Part shown: positions 42,741-51,768 of the stretch, piece by piece
How the letters are laid out: each line of letters begins with the position of its first letter
Position numbering within the stretch: the stretch's first letter is position 1
Origin: Syntrophomonadaceae bacterium
Lineage (GTDB): Bacteria; Bacillota; Syntrophomonadia; Syntrophomonadales; DTU052
Assembly: GCA_012729505.1 (NCBI GenBank)
Contig: JAAYDA010000021.1
Location: 1 to 53,126 of the forward strand
DNA length: 53,126 bases
Direction: 5' to 3'
Notes under the pieces: generated by a model
Seen by the model: only the letters and a program-made list of their open reading frames with translations
Told to the model about the DNA's origin: nothing
The model's database searches: none
Position numbers and translations under genes: made by a program

Positions 42741-45387
42741 AAAGTATGTAGTCTTGTTTAAAGAAGCTGATGGCAGTCAAAAAGCACTCCTCGGAGGAAA
42801 AGGCGCGAATCTGGCTGAAATGACCCGAATAGGATTGCCGGTGCCTCCAGGGTTTACTATTACCACCGAAGCTTGTAACGAGTATTACCGCAGCGGGGGG
42901 CAGCTTCCTTCCGGATTAATAGAGGAAGTATTTATAGCTTTAAAACAGGTCGAGGAGATTACCGCTAAGAAATATGGCGATATGGAGAACCCCCTTTTAA
43001 TTTCGGTTAGATCAGGGGCAGCCGTTTCCATGCCCGGCATGATGGACACCATCTTAAATTTGGGATTGAACGATCAGACGGTGGAAGCAATAGCCGGATT
43101 AACCAAGGATGAGCGGTTTGCATTAGACTGTTACCGCAGATTTATACAGATGTTCAGCAGCGTAGTTTTGGATGTTGAGCACGCCCTGTTCGATTCAGTT
43201 ATGGAGCGATACAAAGAGCGGCTGAAGCTGAGCTATGACTTTGAGATTCCGGCAGAACAGATGAGGGAGATCATAAATGAATTTAAAGAAATAGTAGCTC
43301 GCACTATTCACAACGAATTTCCTCAAGATGTGGCCAAACAATTGGAGATGGCCATCGTTTCAGTATTTGCCAGCTGGAATACCCCTCGCGCCATAGTATA
43401 CCGCAGGGCAAATAAGATTTCTGATGATCTGGGTACGGCGGTAAATATTCAATCTATGGTATTCGGCAACATGGGTGCTGATTCTGGAACCGGCGTAGCT
43501 TTTACTCGCAATCCTTCTACCGGAGAACATAAGCTGTATGGCGAGTTTTTGGTAAACGCTCAGGGTGAGGACGTAGTGGCAGGTATTCGGACACCATTTC
43601 CAATCAATATGCTTCAGGAACAGCTTCCTGCTATTTATCGGGAGTTTGTTGATATTTGTGCCATCCTGGAAAACCACTACCGGGATTTGCAGGACATTGA
43701 GTTTACCGTGGAAAAGGGCAAGCTCTACATACTTCAGACCCGTAATGGAAAACGCACGGCTCATGCCGCGGTGCGCGCGGCGGTAGAGATGGTGGACGAA
43801 GGGATAATTTCCAAAAAAGAAGCTCTGATGAGAATTGAAGCAGATCAATTAGATCAGCTGCTTCATCGGCAGATTGATACTAAGGCCAACATGGAAATAA
43901 TCGCCAGGGGCCTGCCGGCTTCGCCGGGGGCGGGCTCAGGGAAAGTCGTCTTTGATGCTGATGAAGTTGAAAAGGCTGCCTCTGAAGGTGAGAAAGTAGT
44001 CCTGGTTCGTAATGAGACTACACCGGATGATATTCACGGCATTATCAAGGCTGAGGGGGTTCTGACCTCCCGGGGAGGCATGACAAGTCATGCGGCGGTT
44101 GTTGCCAGAGGGATGGGGAAGCCCTGTGTCTGCGGCTGTGAGAACGTGAAAATATCTCCAGATTTAACCGAGTTTACCGTCGATGAGCTAGTGGTCAAAA
44201 AGGGTGATATCATATCCATTGACGGAACCACCGGCAATGTGATGCTGGGTGAGGTTCCTATGATTGACCCGGTTATGAGTTTGGAATTTGAGACTCTGTT
44301 GAAATGGGCTGATGAAGCAAAGAAGCTGTCGGTCCGGGCCAATGCCGACACTCCGGAGGATGCCCTTAAAGCTCGGGAATTTGGAGCTGAGGGAATTGGA
44401 CTCTGCAGGACTGAGCACATGTTTATGGCTCAGGAGCGGCTGCCAATAGTTCAGGAGATGATAATGTCCGATACGGTAGCGGAGAGAGAAGCGGCTCTGG
44501 CCAAGATTTTGCCTTTCCAAAGAGATGACTTTTATGGGATATTCAAAGCCATGGAATCGCTGCCGGTTACCATCCGTTTTCTGGATCCCCCCTTGCATGA
44601 ATTCTTGCCGAATGATAAAGAATTAATGCTGGAAATTGCCGAATTGAAGTTTAAGAATGGTCCTGCTGAGGAGATTAAGGCTAAAGAATATCTGCTGAAG
44701 AAGGTTAACAGTCTGCATGAAGTCAATCCTATGCTGGGACACCGGGGAACCCGCTTAGGAATAACTTACCCTGAAATCTACCGGATGCAAGCCCGAGCAG
44801 TATTTGAAGCGGTAGTCAGCTTAAAGAAGGAAGGTCTGGATATCCTTCCGGAGGTAGAGATACCTTTAGTAATGGATAGAGCAGAGCTGGCAATTATGAA
44901 GGAAGAAGTCCTCAATGTTTATCAGGAGGTTGTGAAGGAGACGGGGTTAGAGTTTGAATTTAAGGTAGGTACCATGATCGAGCTGCCGCGAGCTTGCATG
45001 ATGGCTGAGGAGATTGCGGAAGAGGCCGAGTTTTTCTCCTTTGGTACCAACGATCTTACCCAGACTACTTTTGGCTTCAGCCGTGATGATGCTGAAGGCA
45101 AGTACATACCAATTTATATGGAAAAGAAGATTATTAAGGAGAATCCATTTGCCGTCCTGGACCGCCAGGGAGTAGGCGGCCTGATGAAAATTGCCGTTGA
45201 GAAGGGACGCCAGGTTAAACCGGATATACTTATCGGAATATGTGGCGAACATGGAGGAGAGCCCAGCTCGATTGAATTCTGTCATATGCTGGGGCTTGAA
45301 TATGTTAGCTGTTCGCCTTATCGTGTTCCAATTGCCCGCCTGGCAGCAGCCCAGGCGGCGATTAGTAACCAAGGCCAATCGAAATAA
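42733..45387 (+). CDS. ppdK: pyruvate, phosphate dikinase
   Basis: Interconverts pyruvate, ATP and phosphate with PEP, AMP and PPi. The nucleotide-binding N-terminus has LGGKGANLAEMTRIGLPVPPGF-type sequence, the phosphohistidine domain TSRGGMTSHAAVVARGMGKP has His at about 453 with the regulatory Thr two residues before it, and the C-terminal PEP barrel has EGIGLCRTEHMF and the catalytic GICGEHGGEP. It is 884 residues, full length. ATG 42733 follows taggggg. PPi-linked PEP metabolism is common in anaerobes. Confidence 0.97.
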   Translation: MSKKYVVLFKEADGSQKALLGGKGANLAEMTRIGLPVPPGFTITTEACNEYYRSGGQLPSGLIEEVFIALKQVEEITAKKYGDMENPLLISVRSGAAVSMPGMMDTILNLGLNDQTVEAIAGLTKDERFALDCYRRFIQMFSSVVLDVEHALFDSVMERYKERLKLSYDFEIPAEQMREIINEFKEIVARTIHNEFPQDVAKQLEMAIVSVFASWNTPRAIVYRRANKISDDLGTAVNIQSMVFGNMGADSGTGVAFTRNPSTGEHKLYGEFLVNAQGEDVVAGIRTPFPINMLQEQLPAIYREFVDICAILENHYRDLQDIEFTVEKGKLYILQTRNGKRTAHAAVRAAVEMVDEGIISKKEALMRIEADQLDQLLHRQIDTKANMEIIARGLPASPGAGSGKVVFDADEVEKAASEGEKVVLVRNETTPDDIHGIIKAEGVLTSRGGMTSHAAVVARGMGKPCVCGCENVKISPDLTEFTVDELVVKKGDIISIDGTTGNVMLGEVPMIDPVMSLEFETLLKWADEAKKLSVRANADTPEDALKAREFGAEGIGLCRTEHMFMAQERLPIVQEMIMSDTVAEREAALAKILPFQRDDFYGIFKAMESLPVTIRFLDPPLHEFLPNDKELMLEIAELKFKNGPAEEIKAKEYLLKKVNSLHEVNPMLGHRGTRLGITYPEIYRMQARAVFEAVVSLKKEGLDILPEVEIPLVMDRAELAIMKEEVLNVYQEVVKETGLEFEFKVGTMIELPRACMMAEEIAEEAEFFSFGTNDLTQTTFGFSRDDAEGKYIPIYMEKKIIKENPFAVLDRQGVGGLMKIAVEKGRQVKPDILIGICGEHGGEPSSIEFCHMLGLEYVSCSPYRVPIARLAAAQAAISNQGQSK

Positions 45388-45462
45388 GGCGTAAATAGTA
45401 TGGTTGAAGCTCCCCAAGCTTTATATGACAAAAGGTTTGGATGATTTTGTATAAATGAAGAT

Positions 45463-45507
45463 GGGTACTGTTTCTTAATATCTTTTAAGAGATAGTACTC
45501 TTTTTTT
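45463..45507 (+). terminator. intrinsic terminator after ppdK
   Basis: gggtactgtttcttaa pairs with ttaagagatagtactc (one G-T and two weaker positions), followed by seven T. It ends the ccpN-yqfL-ppdK unit, probably also glyQS read-through. Confidence 0.85.
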
Positions 45508-45641
45508 ATTTAAATGTAAAAGAAACTTGACGAAATGAGATAATATAACTGTTGAATAAACAGAGTTGTTTTTTCTATCTGCACTTATCTAAGTGATTTC
45601 CTGATTTCCAATCTAACAGCCATTACGCTATATATGGAAAT

Positions 45642-45959
45642 CTACCTTATAAGCCACCCATAATCCTGCCTGCAATCCACAATATAGTCAACGTACACCG
45701 TCTGCTCCTTGACTTGGTACAAAATGAGATACCATTTCTCAATGAACATCTTGTGGTATTTGTTTGGCGGAATAAACTCGGCCTCCAGAAATGGGAAACG
45801 CTTCGGTATTTGATGCAGGGAACGGATGGCGTCCATCAGGTCGTTTTTGATTTTGCGAGTGGCGGTGGGACTTTTCTGTGCCAAAAAACGGACATGGCCC
45901 GCTAGCATTTGGCGGGCGCGATCGGAAACAATCACCTTATACTGAGGCTTCTTTTCCAT
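45642..45959 (-). CDS. RelE/ParE-superfamily toxin
   Basis: 105 residues. The pattern KPQYKVIVSDRARQMLAGHVRFLAQKS, a central FPFLEAEFIPPNKYHKMFIEKWYLILYQV and VYVDYIVDCRQDYGWLI fit the RelE/ParE toxin fold (mRNA interferase or gyrase poison). The start is ATG 45959 with gaggtggagc just upstream; the longer frame to 46004 is not needed. It overlaps the antitoxin gene by 23 bp, antitoxin first, the usual type II order. The target (ribosome or gyrase) cannot be told. Confidence 0.85.
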   Translation of the reverse strand: MEKKPQYKVIVSDRARQMLAGHVRFLAQKSPTATRKIKNDLMDAIRSLHQIPKRFPFLEAEFIPPNKYHKMFIEKWYLILYQVKEQTVYVDYIVDCRQDYGWLIR

Positions 45960-46227
45960 GCTCCACCTCGTCAATAATGCTATCCAGGTAGCTGTCCAGT
46001 TCATCCGGCGTTACTCCGGCGCGTCCGGCCAGGCGGTCTTCCTCAACGGACAGCAGTTCTTCCCGCAGCTTCAGCATTTTCTCCCGGCGGGTAAACGTCT
46101 CTATATCCATGACCACGAGATCGCCCTCGCCGTTCTTGGTAAGATACACAGGTTCACCGGAGGTTTTACACAAAGTCGCAATTTCATTGTAATTCTGCCG
46201 GATACTTGCGGACGGTTTAATCTGCAT
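45937..46227 (-). CDS. Phd/YefM-family antitoxin
   Basis: 96 residues beginning MQIKPSASIRQNYNEIATLC, with KTSGEPVYLTKNGEGDLVVMDIETF, the classic Phd/YefM DNA-binding domain; the C-terminal acidic half (DELDSYLDSIIDEVEHG) would wrap the toxin. ATG 46227 follows aaggagttg; the longer frame to 46260 lacks a site. It is first in the operon, with its own promoter. It probably represses this promoter together with the toxin. Confidence 0.9.
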   Translation of the reverse strand: MQIKPSASIRQNYNEIATLCKTSGEPVYLTKNGEGDLVVMDIETFTRREKMLKLREELLSVEEDRLAGRAGVTPDELDSYLDSIIDEVEHGKEASV

Positions 46228-46260
46228 GGTATCAACTCCTTGTAGTAAAATTCTAATCAT

Positions 46261-46289
46261 ATTATAGCTCTTTTGTGCTATGCAATCAA
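46261..46289 (-). promoter_or_regulatory. promoter of the toxin-antitoxin operon
   Basis: On the minus strand: TTGATT (complement of 46284-46289), 17 bases, TATAAT (complement of 46261-46266). A short dyad atagc/gctat spans the spacer and -10, a possible autorepression operator. Confidence 0.75.
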
Positions 46290-46786
46290 CTGCTTTGGTT
46301 AGAACCTTTCAATTTCCTGCGGCCGTCTTATACCTAACGCTATTTTCAAATAGTCGTTGTAATTCTTCCCGCGTGGGGGTGGCTCGAGTTAATGGCTGCT
46401 TTGGCATAGGTTATTTCTGAATGGTGAAAGCTGGGGCAATTCAATTTTAATGGCAGTTACCCGGGCTGCATTAAGAAGTAAACCATAGATTTTTCCACAA
46501 TTTAACTGAAAACTAATTAAAGGTCCTCACCTCGGGGATCTATTTGCTTGGATCAAGCTATTTTGGGATTCATCGGCGATTTAAACTTTCTATTCTCTTC
46601 CGGCAAATTACACCATCTTGTCCTCAGTTTGAGTAAGATTGACCATTTATTTCGACATCCCGGCTAATGACGGTTTGTTATGGCCCTGGTCTTTTGTATC
46701 TCGACTGACTGGTCAGAGCAGGTTTGTCTAAAAGGAAGCAGACCCGGTACGATATAGGCAACCAATTTGGAGGGAGGGATAGATTT
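46290..46786. other. gene-poor intergenic region
   Basis: About 500 bp with no supported gene. A minus-strand frame 46407-46309 encodes 32 residues with a protein-like look (LTRATPTREELQRLFENSVR) but no ribosome binding site; it may be a remnant of a lost gene. No riboswitch pattern was recognised upstream of the LysM gene, including no c-di-AMP (ydaO) consensus. Confidence 0.4.
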
Positions 46787-47719
46787 TTGTTTAATAATCG
46801 AATAAGAAGGAGTATTGCACCTCTTCTGGTGGGGGCCTTTCTGCTGGCAGGCTTGTTGATGCCAACAGCAGCGGCTTATGCGGATTATGGAGATCGTCTG
46901 TTAGGGCATGGAACAAGAGGAGAGGATGTGCGCCAGCTCCAGCAGGATTTGAGTGGGCTTGGGTTCAGTACATACGGAGTAGATGGAATATTTGGCGCCC
47001 TTACCCAGAATGCCGTATTATCTTTCCAGAAAGCCAATAACCTTCAAGTGGACGGTATAGCCGGCCCAATAACGAAAAGCAAATTGACCGAGCTTATGTC
47101 TCAGAAGAAGACTATGTATCTGGTGCAGAAAGGTGACAGCCTTTGGTTACTGGCCAACAGATTCGGGACTACTGTGAATGCCCTGAAGCAGGCCAACAGC
47201 CTGACGTCGGATACCATTTATGCAGGACAGCAGCTGCTTATCCCTAATGGCGGCGGCAGTACAACGACGACTCCCGCCACTCCTAGCAGGGGAGACAGTA
47301 GATATGGGCAATTAGTGGACTGGTCCAAGGTCAATAGCATGTTTAAAGTAGGTTCGGTAGCAACGGTTACTGACCTGGATACCGGTACAACCTGGCAGGT
47401 TAAGCGTATGGGGGGAAGCAAACATGCGGATTGTGAACCCTTGACAGCGCAAGACGCTGCTAAGATGAAGTCGGTCTGGGGAGGATCGTGGAGTTGGGCG
47501 CGGCGAGCTATCGTAATTAACATTGATGGTCAGTCAATTGCCGCATCCCAACATGCAATGCCTCATGGCAGTGCGACTATATCCAACAACAATTTTCCGG
47601 GCCATTTCTGCATTCATTTTCTTAACAGCATGACCCATGGCGGCAACCAGTGGGCACCGTCTCCGGCCCATGTTGATTCCGCCCATCAGGCCGCAGTTCA
47701 AAAAGCTGCCGGCAGATAA
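46787..47719 (+). CDS. secreted peptidoglycan-binding LysM protein with a conserved C-terminal domain
   Basis: Signal peptide at 1-30 (RRSIAPLLVGAFLLAGLLMP, cleavage after AYA likely). Then a PG_binding_1 domain (about 35-95: GTRGEDVRQLQQDLSGLGF, DGIFGALTQNAV), a LysM domain (about 107-150: YLVQKGDSLWLLANRFGTTV) and a Thr/Pro linker. The C-terminal domain (about 172-305) has HADCEPLTAQDAAKMKSVWG, GSWSWARRA and FPGHFCIHFLNSMTHG. I recall similar domains in clostridial wall proteins but know no activity; conserved His/Cys suggest an enzyme. TTG 46787 follows ggagggaggga; the longer frame to 46724 would hide the signal peptide. Confidence 0.85.
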   Translation: MFNNRIRRSIAPLLVGAFLLAGLLMPTAAAYADYGDRLLGHGTRGEDVRQLQQDLSGLGFSTYGVDGIFGALTQNAVLSFQKANNLQVDGIAGPITKSKLTELMSQKKTMYLVQKGDSLWLLANRFGTTVNALKQANSLTSDTIYAGQQLLIPNGGGSTTTTPATPSRGDSRYGQLVDWSKVNSMFKVGSVATVTDLDTGTTWQVKRMGGSKHADCEPLTAQDAAKMKSVWGGSWSWARRAIVINIDGQSIAASQHAMPHGSATISNNNFPGHFCIHFLNSMTHGGNQWAPSPAHVDSAHQAAVQKAAGR

Positions 47720-47726
47720 GTTTAGA

Positions 47727-47787
47727 ATTGGACCCAAAAGAACCGAGGTTGACTGCTATGTCAATCTCGGTCTTTTTTGGGTCCAAT
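47727..47787. terminator. long bidirectional terminator
   Basis: A stem of about 27 bp, nearly perfect: attggaccc...accgaggttgac / gtcaatctcggt...gggtccaat, loop tgctat. The inner part is followed by TCTTTTTT on plus and TTCTTTT on minus. It separates the convergent LysM and hydF genes. Confidence 0.9.
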
Positions 47788-47798
47788 CTATAAACGGC

Positions 47799-49013
47799 TT
47801 ATCCTTGGAAAGCCCGGTCTGCTAAAGGGAATGGCTTTAGAGCCCGATCCAGAATGCCATTGGCGTGAGCAAGAAAGATCCCATAATTAACTACGGGGAC
47901 TCCTTGCTCTCGTGCTACGCGGATACGATGCAGCATCTGGCGGCGATTTAACATACAGGCACCGCAGTGAATGACGAGTTTAAACTCTTGCAGGTTTTCA
48001 GGATAGCCTATGCCACTGGACCACTGGATATCCAGTTCTTCTCCCACCTGCTGGTTCAGCAGACGCGGAATCTGGTATTTGCCGATATCATCGGCCTGAC
48101 GGTGGTGAGTACAGGCTTCCGCAATCAGGACTTTATCTCCGGGCCGCAATGAATTTATCGCCTTGGCTCCTCTGGCCAGCTCCGGTAAATCTCCTTTATA
48201 GCGGGCAAAAAGAATGGAAAAGGAAGTCATTTCAACGTCTTTCGGAGTAATGGCCGCTACCCCGGCAAAAGCCTGGGAGTCGGTAATTACTATTCTCGGT
48301 TTTTGAGTCAGCTTATCCAATGCTTCCTGTAACTGTGTTTCCCGAACCACAACTGAAACCGCCTCATGATCTAGAATATCTCTGATAGTTTGTACCTGGG
48401 GCAGAATAAGCCTGCCCTTTGGTGCGGCCGAGTCAATAGGAACTACCAGAACACATATATCACCAGGATTAATCAAGTCTCCCAGAATGCTTGGTTCTTC
48501 GAAACTCAAAGGGGCTTCCTGAGTGATCCGCTCTATAAGCTTATCAATACCTTGTCCGGTTACTGCACTCACTTTAATCAGGGGCATCCCCAGCCGCTTT
48601 TCCATAGGTATGGTGTCGGCATCAACCAGGTCCGATTTGCTGACGACTCCTATCAAAGGTATCTGGCGGCTTTCGATTTCATTTTTGATGTCCAGGTCGA
48701 ACTCGGTTACCCCGGCCAGGGGATCGATGACCAGCACGGCCAGATCCGTCTGATTTAATACCTCGCGGGTTTTTTTGATGCGCTGTTCTCCCAAATCTCC
48801 GGTATCATCAAGTCCGGCGGTATCTATAATCATGCAGGGCCCAACGGGCAGTATCTCCATAGCCTTGAAAACCGGATCAGTGGTGGTTCCCGGAATAGGG
48901 GAAACCAGTGCAATATCCTGGTTGGTCAGAGCGTTGATCAGACTGGATTTTCCACCGTTACGCCTGCCCACTATGGCTATATGCAGGCGGTTGCTCTTGG
49001 GAGTCTCCTGCAT
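47799..49013 (-). CDS. hydF: [FeFe]-hydrogenase maturation GTPase HydF
   Basis: Scaffold on which the 2Fe subcluster is assembled and passed to the hydrogenase. GTPase domain: G1 VGRRNGGKSSLINAL (15-29), PIPGTTTDPV, G3 DTAGLDDTG. The C-terminal iron-sulfur ligands are EACTHHRQ and, about 50 residues on, VIHCGACMLNRRQM. The length of 404 is normal and the frame is intact. It is the last gene of the minus-strand maturation operon, 18 bp after hydG. Confidence 0.96.
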   Translation of the reverse strand: MQETPKSNRLHIAIVGRRNGGKSSLINALTNQDIALVSPIPGTTTDPVFKAMEILPVGPCMIIDTAGLDDTGDLGEQRIKKTREVLNQTDLAVLVIDPLAGVTEFDLDIKNEIESRQIPLIGVVSKSDLVDADTIPMEKRLGMPLIKVSAVTGQGIDKLIERITQEAPLSFEEPSILGDLINPGDICVLVVPIDSAAPKGRLILPQVQTIRDILDHEAVSVVVRETQLQEALDKLTQKPRIVITDSQAFAGVAAITPKDVEMTSFSILFARYKGDLPELARGAKAINSLRPGDKVLIAEACTHHRQADDIGKYQIPRLLNQQVGEELDIQWSSGIGYPENLQEFKLVIHCGACMLNRRQMLHRIRVAREQGVPVVNYGIFLAHANGILDRALKPFPLADRAFQG

Positions 49014-49031
49014 ATCTTCACCTCATTTCGG

Positions 49032-50441
49032 CTAAAAATATAAATCGCGCTGCCCTTTTTCAATCAGCTCCAGATACTCCCGAGTTTTCTCCCGTACCTT
49101 CTCGCTGGCAATATACTGCAGGTGTTCTGCGATCACTTTTTCCCCCAGGGCCTTGTTCTCGGGTCCGGCATAGTCTTCCAGGTATTCCTTAAAGGTGATG
49201 ATGGCATTGGGCTGACATACGTTAACAATCTGGCCGGTCTTGGCCAGGGCCATAAAACGGTCCCCGGTTCGTCCGCTGCGATAGCAGGCTGTGCAATAGC
49301 TGGGAATATAACCGCTGCAGCACAGACTGTGGATGAGTTCCTCGGGGGTGCGCTCATCTTCTACCTGGAACTGAGCCGTATTAGGTATTTCGGTTTTCGT
49401 ATCTTCCGTTTCTTCCTTATAATAACCGCCAATTCCCACACAGGATCCGGCACTGATCTGACTTATGCCCAGGGCGAACAGCTCATCCCGGTAGCCTGGC
49501 TGTTCCCGGGTAGACATCAACATGCCGGTGTAGGGTACCGCCAAACGGATAACCGCAATGATCTTTTTAAAATCATCATCTGTAACCAGATAGGGGAAGT
49601 TATTGAGGCTAACCCCTTCTGCCGGCCTTAATCTGGGAACGGAAATGGTGTGACAACCCACTCCGAAAACTTCCTCCAGATGCAGGCTGTGCATTAGAAG
49701 CCCCATAACTTCAAAGCGGTAATCGTAAAGCCCAAAAAGGACTCCCAGGCCGACATCGTCAATACCCCCTTCCATTGCTCGGTTCATAGCGGTCAGATGC
49801 CACAGATAATCGGATTTAGGACCTGCTCTGTGCATTTTCTCATAGGTTTCTTTATGATAAGTTTCCTGAAAGAGAACGTAAGTACCGATGCCTGCTTCCT
49901 TAAGCTGACGATAATTATTGACGGTGGTAGCGGCGATGTTAACGTTGATTCTGCGGATGTTGCCGTGTTTTTCCTGAACACTGTAAATGGTCTTCATGGC
50001 TTCCAGGACATATTCAATGGAACAGTTTTTTGGATCTTCGCCGGTCTCCAGCGCAATACGCTTATGGCCCATATCTTCCAGGACCTTGACTTCCCGGGCT
50101 ATTTCATCCATGGTCAGCTTGCGACGTACCATTTCGGGATTTGACCGTTTATAGCCGCAGTAAACACAATCGTTAACACAGTAATTGCTGATGTAAAGGG
50201 GGGCAAAGAAGACCATCCGCCGACCGTAAATCTTCTCTTTAACCTGCCTCGCGACGGTGAATATCCTTTGCTAAAGCGCCGGATCATTAACTTGAATCAG
50301 GGCGGCTACTTCCCAAGGGTCAAGGCCCTGAGCCTGAGCGGCCTTGTCAATGATGGCGTTAATCTGGTCGTTGGACAGGCTGCGATTAGTGTCCAGCAGT
50401 TCCCATATCTCCTGGTCATTTATAAAATTAATGGCTGTCAT
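49032..50441 (-). pseudogene. hydG: HydG, [FeFe]-hydrogenase maturase, with an in-frame TAG at codon 57
   Basis: Radical SAM tyrosine lyase that makes CO and cyanide for the H-cluster. From ATG 50441 (ggaggt 9 bases upstream) to 49032 is one frame of 470 codons, the normal HydG size, broken only by TAG at 50273-50271. Before it: FINDQEIWELLDTN ... WEVAALIQVNDPAL; after it: QRIFTVARQVKEKIYGRRMVFFAPLYISNYC, continuing the family alignment without a frameshift. Radical SAM motif CVNDCVYC and C-terminal CTACYRSGRTGDRF are intact. The TAG falls where I expect a variable residue. It may be a nonsense mutation (CAG to TAG is one change), a sequencing error, or read-through. TAG ends many other genes here, so general recoding is not supported. 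Restart at ATG 50216 would lose 75 residues. Confidence 0.85.
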
Positions 50442-50466
50442 ACTGAAATACCTCCCTTAAATACAA

Positions 50467-51504
50467 TTACTTTATGGGGGTAAGGCCGTGGCCCGGGTCT
50501 ATGGCAACATACCGCCCCAGTTCGTTAATCAACTCCAAGGTGGCCTTATACAGATCCCAAGGAGTGTCTGTTACTTCAGCTTTTTGCGGGTAGATTTCAT
50601 ATAGTTTGCGATATTCTAATGGAGTTATGTTTGGCATCAATACATTGGCGCCTCCGGTCAGGCCCAGCCGCCGGCCATCCCTTTCCAGGCTGGATAAAGC
50701 GGTAGTGGCAGGCAAATGCGCCCGGGGCAGCATCAATCGGCTTAAGGCCAGGACTTTCAAAGCTAAGGGAACTCCTCCCGCCTGTTTCACACCCAGAGGA
50801 GTGGCGGGATGGGGAATAAAAGGTCCCACTCCTGCCATCTCCAGCTGCAGGTGCCTCATCAGCATCAAGTCATCCGCCAGAATTTCAGCAGTCTGTCCGG
50901 GTAATCCGATCATAAAACCTGAGCCTACCTGATACCCAAGTTCTCTCAGCTCAAGCAGACATCTTAACCGGATGTCAAGGCTGGTTCCGGGATGGAAAAG
51001 GCTGTAAAGCCCGGGATTCGAGGTCTCAAACTTAAGCAAATACCTGTCGGCGCCTGCCTCGCGCCAGGCCCGGTAATCTTCGGCTGGCCTCTCGCCCATA
51101 GCCAGGGTGATGGCCATACCGGTCTTTTTTATTTCCCGCACCATATCGGCCATAACTTCCCGGGTGTAGAAAAAATCGTCGCCTGATTGCAGGACTATAG
51201 TTTTGAGGCCCATAGCCGCAGCCTCACGGGCGGTTTCAACAATCTCATCCGGGGGGATACGGTAACGATGGATTTCTTCATTGGATCGATTCAATCCACA
51301 ATAACGGCAGCTACGGATGCAATAATTAGAGAACTCTATAATGCCTCGGATATGAACCGTGTCTCCTACCTGTCGGTGACGCACCTGATCGGCCTCCCGT
51401 CTCAAGTTCTCCAAAACTTGGGGGTGATCATCACCCAGGAGCATATTTAGTTGTTGTTTAACCACGGCTTGATCCGGGTCCTGCAGTAACTGATAACAGT
51501 TCAC
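50467..51504 (-). CDS. hydE: [FeFe]-hydrogenase maturase HydE
   Basis: Radical SAM enzyme of H-cluster assembly that acts on the iron-cysteine-CO-cyanide synthon from HydG. The motif FSNYCIRSCRYCGLNRSN has the CxxxCxxC cluster ligands near residues 62-69, followed by the GLKTIVLQSGDD and AITLAMGERPAEDYRAWREAG stretches typical of the HydE/BioB-like barrel. It is 345 residues and intact. It lies 25 bp before hydG in the same operon. Confidence 0.95.
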   Translation of the reverse strand: MNCYQLLQDPDQAVVKQQLNMLLGDDHPQVLENLRREADQVRHRQVGDTVHIRGIIEFSNYCIRSCRYCGLNRSNEEIHRYRIPPDEIVETAREAAAMGLKTIVLQSGDDFFYTREVMADMVREIKKTGMAITLAMGERPAEDYRAWREAGADRYLLKFETSNPGLYSLFHPGTSLDIRLRCLLELRELGYQVGSGFMIGLPGQTAEILADDLMLMRHLQLEMAGVGPFIPHPATPLGVKQAGGVPLALKVLALSRLMLPRAHLPATTALSSLERDGRRLGLTGGANVLMPNITPLEYRKLYEIYPQKAEVTDTPWDLYKATLELINELGRYVAIDPGHGLTPIK

Positions 51505-51525
51505 CGGGCACCTCCCAGGGGATTA

Positions 51526-51768
51526 TTATTTGGTTAAGGCACTTTTGACCTTGGTTCCTGGAATAGCACCGAGCCGACCGGTTAAGGATCCCAACTCATC
51601 GGTACTGCCGTCTACAATCAAAGATATTACTGAAATGCCGCGTTGACGATAAGGGAGTCCCATGCGTCCCACAATTATATCGCTATGATCTGAGAGTACC
51701 TGGTTTATCCGCGGCACAGCTTCTAAATCCTCGATTACTATTCCTACTACTCCTAATCGATTTGACAT
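51526..51768 (-). CDS. iron-only hydrogenase system regulator, TM1266 family
   Basis: 80-residue ACT/NikR-like small protein, beginning RLGVVGIVIEDLEAVPRINQ, then IVGRMGLPYRQRGISVISLIVDG and GRLGAIPGTKVKSAL, matching the putative regulators that accompany hydE/hydG/hydF. Its mechanism is unknown. ATG 51768 has a good cggaggtgtg site. It is the first gene of the minus-strand maturation operon, and the promoter must lie in the 600-bp divergent gap. Confidence 0.9.
   Translation of the reverse strand: MSNRLGVVGIVIEDLEAVPRINQVLSDHSDIIVGRMGLPYRQRGISVISLIVDGSTDELGSLTGRLGAIPGTKVKSALTK

Noticed and set aside
46290-46786. c-di-AMP (ydaO-type) riboswitch before the LysM gene
   Set aside because: Such riboswitches often precede wall proteins, but none of its consensus blocks is recognisable here.
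49032-50216. HydG as a complete 394-residue protein from ATG 50216
   Set aside because: This start has no ribosome binding site, and conserved HydG sequence continues upstream in the same frame to ATG 50441.
50271-50273. Stop-codon reassignment of TAG in this organism
   Set aside because: TAG ends hemW, prmA, mtaB, yqfC, era, ccpN and the immunity-like gene at family-normal lengths, so it is a working stop codon; only a local explanation is left.
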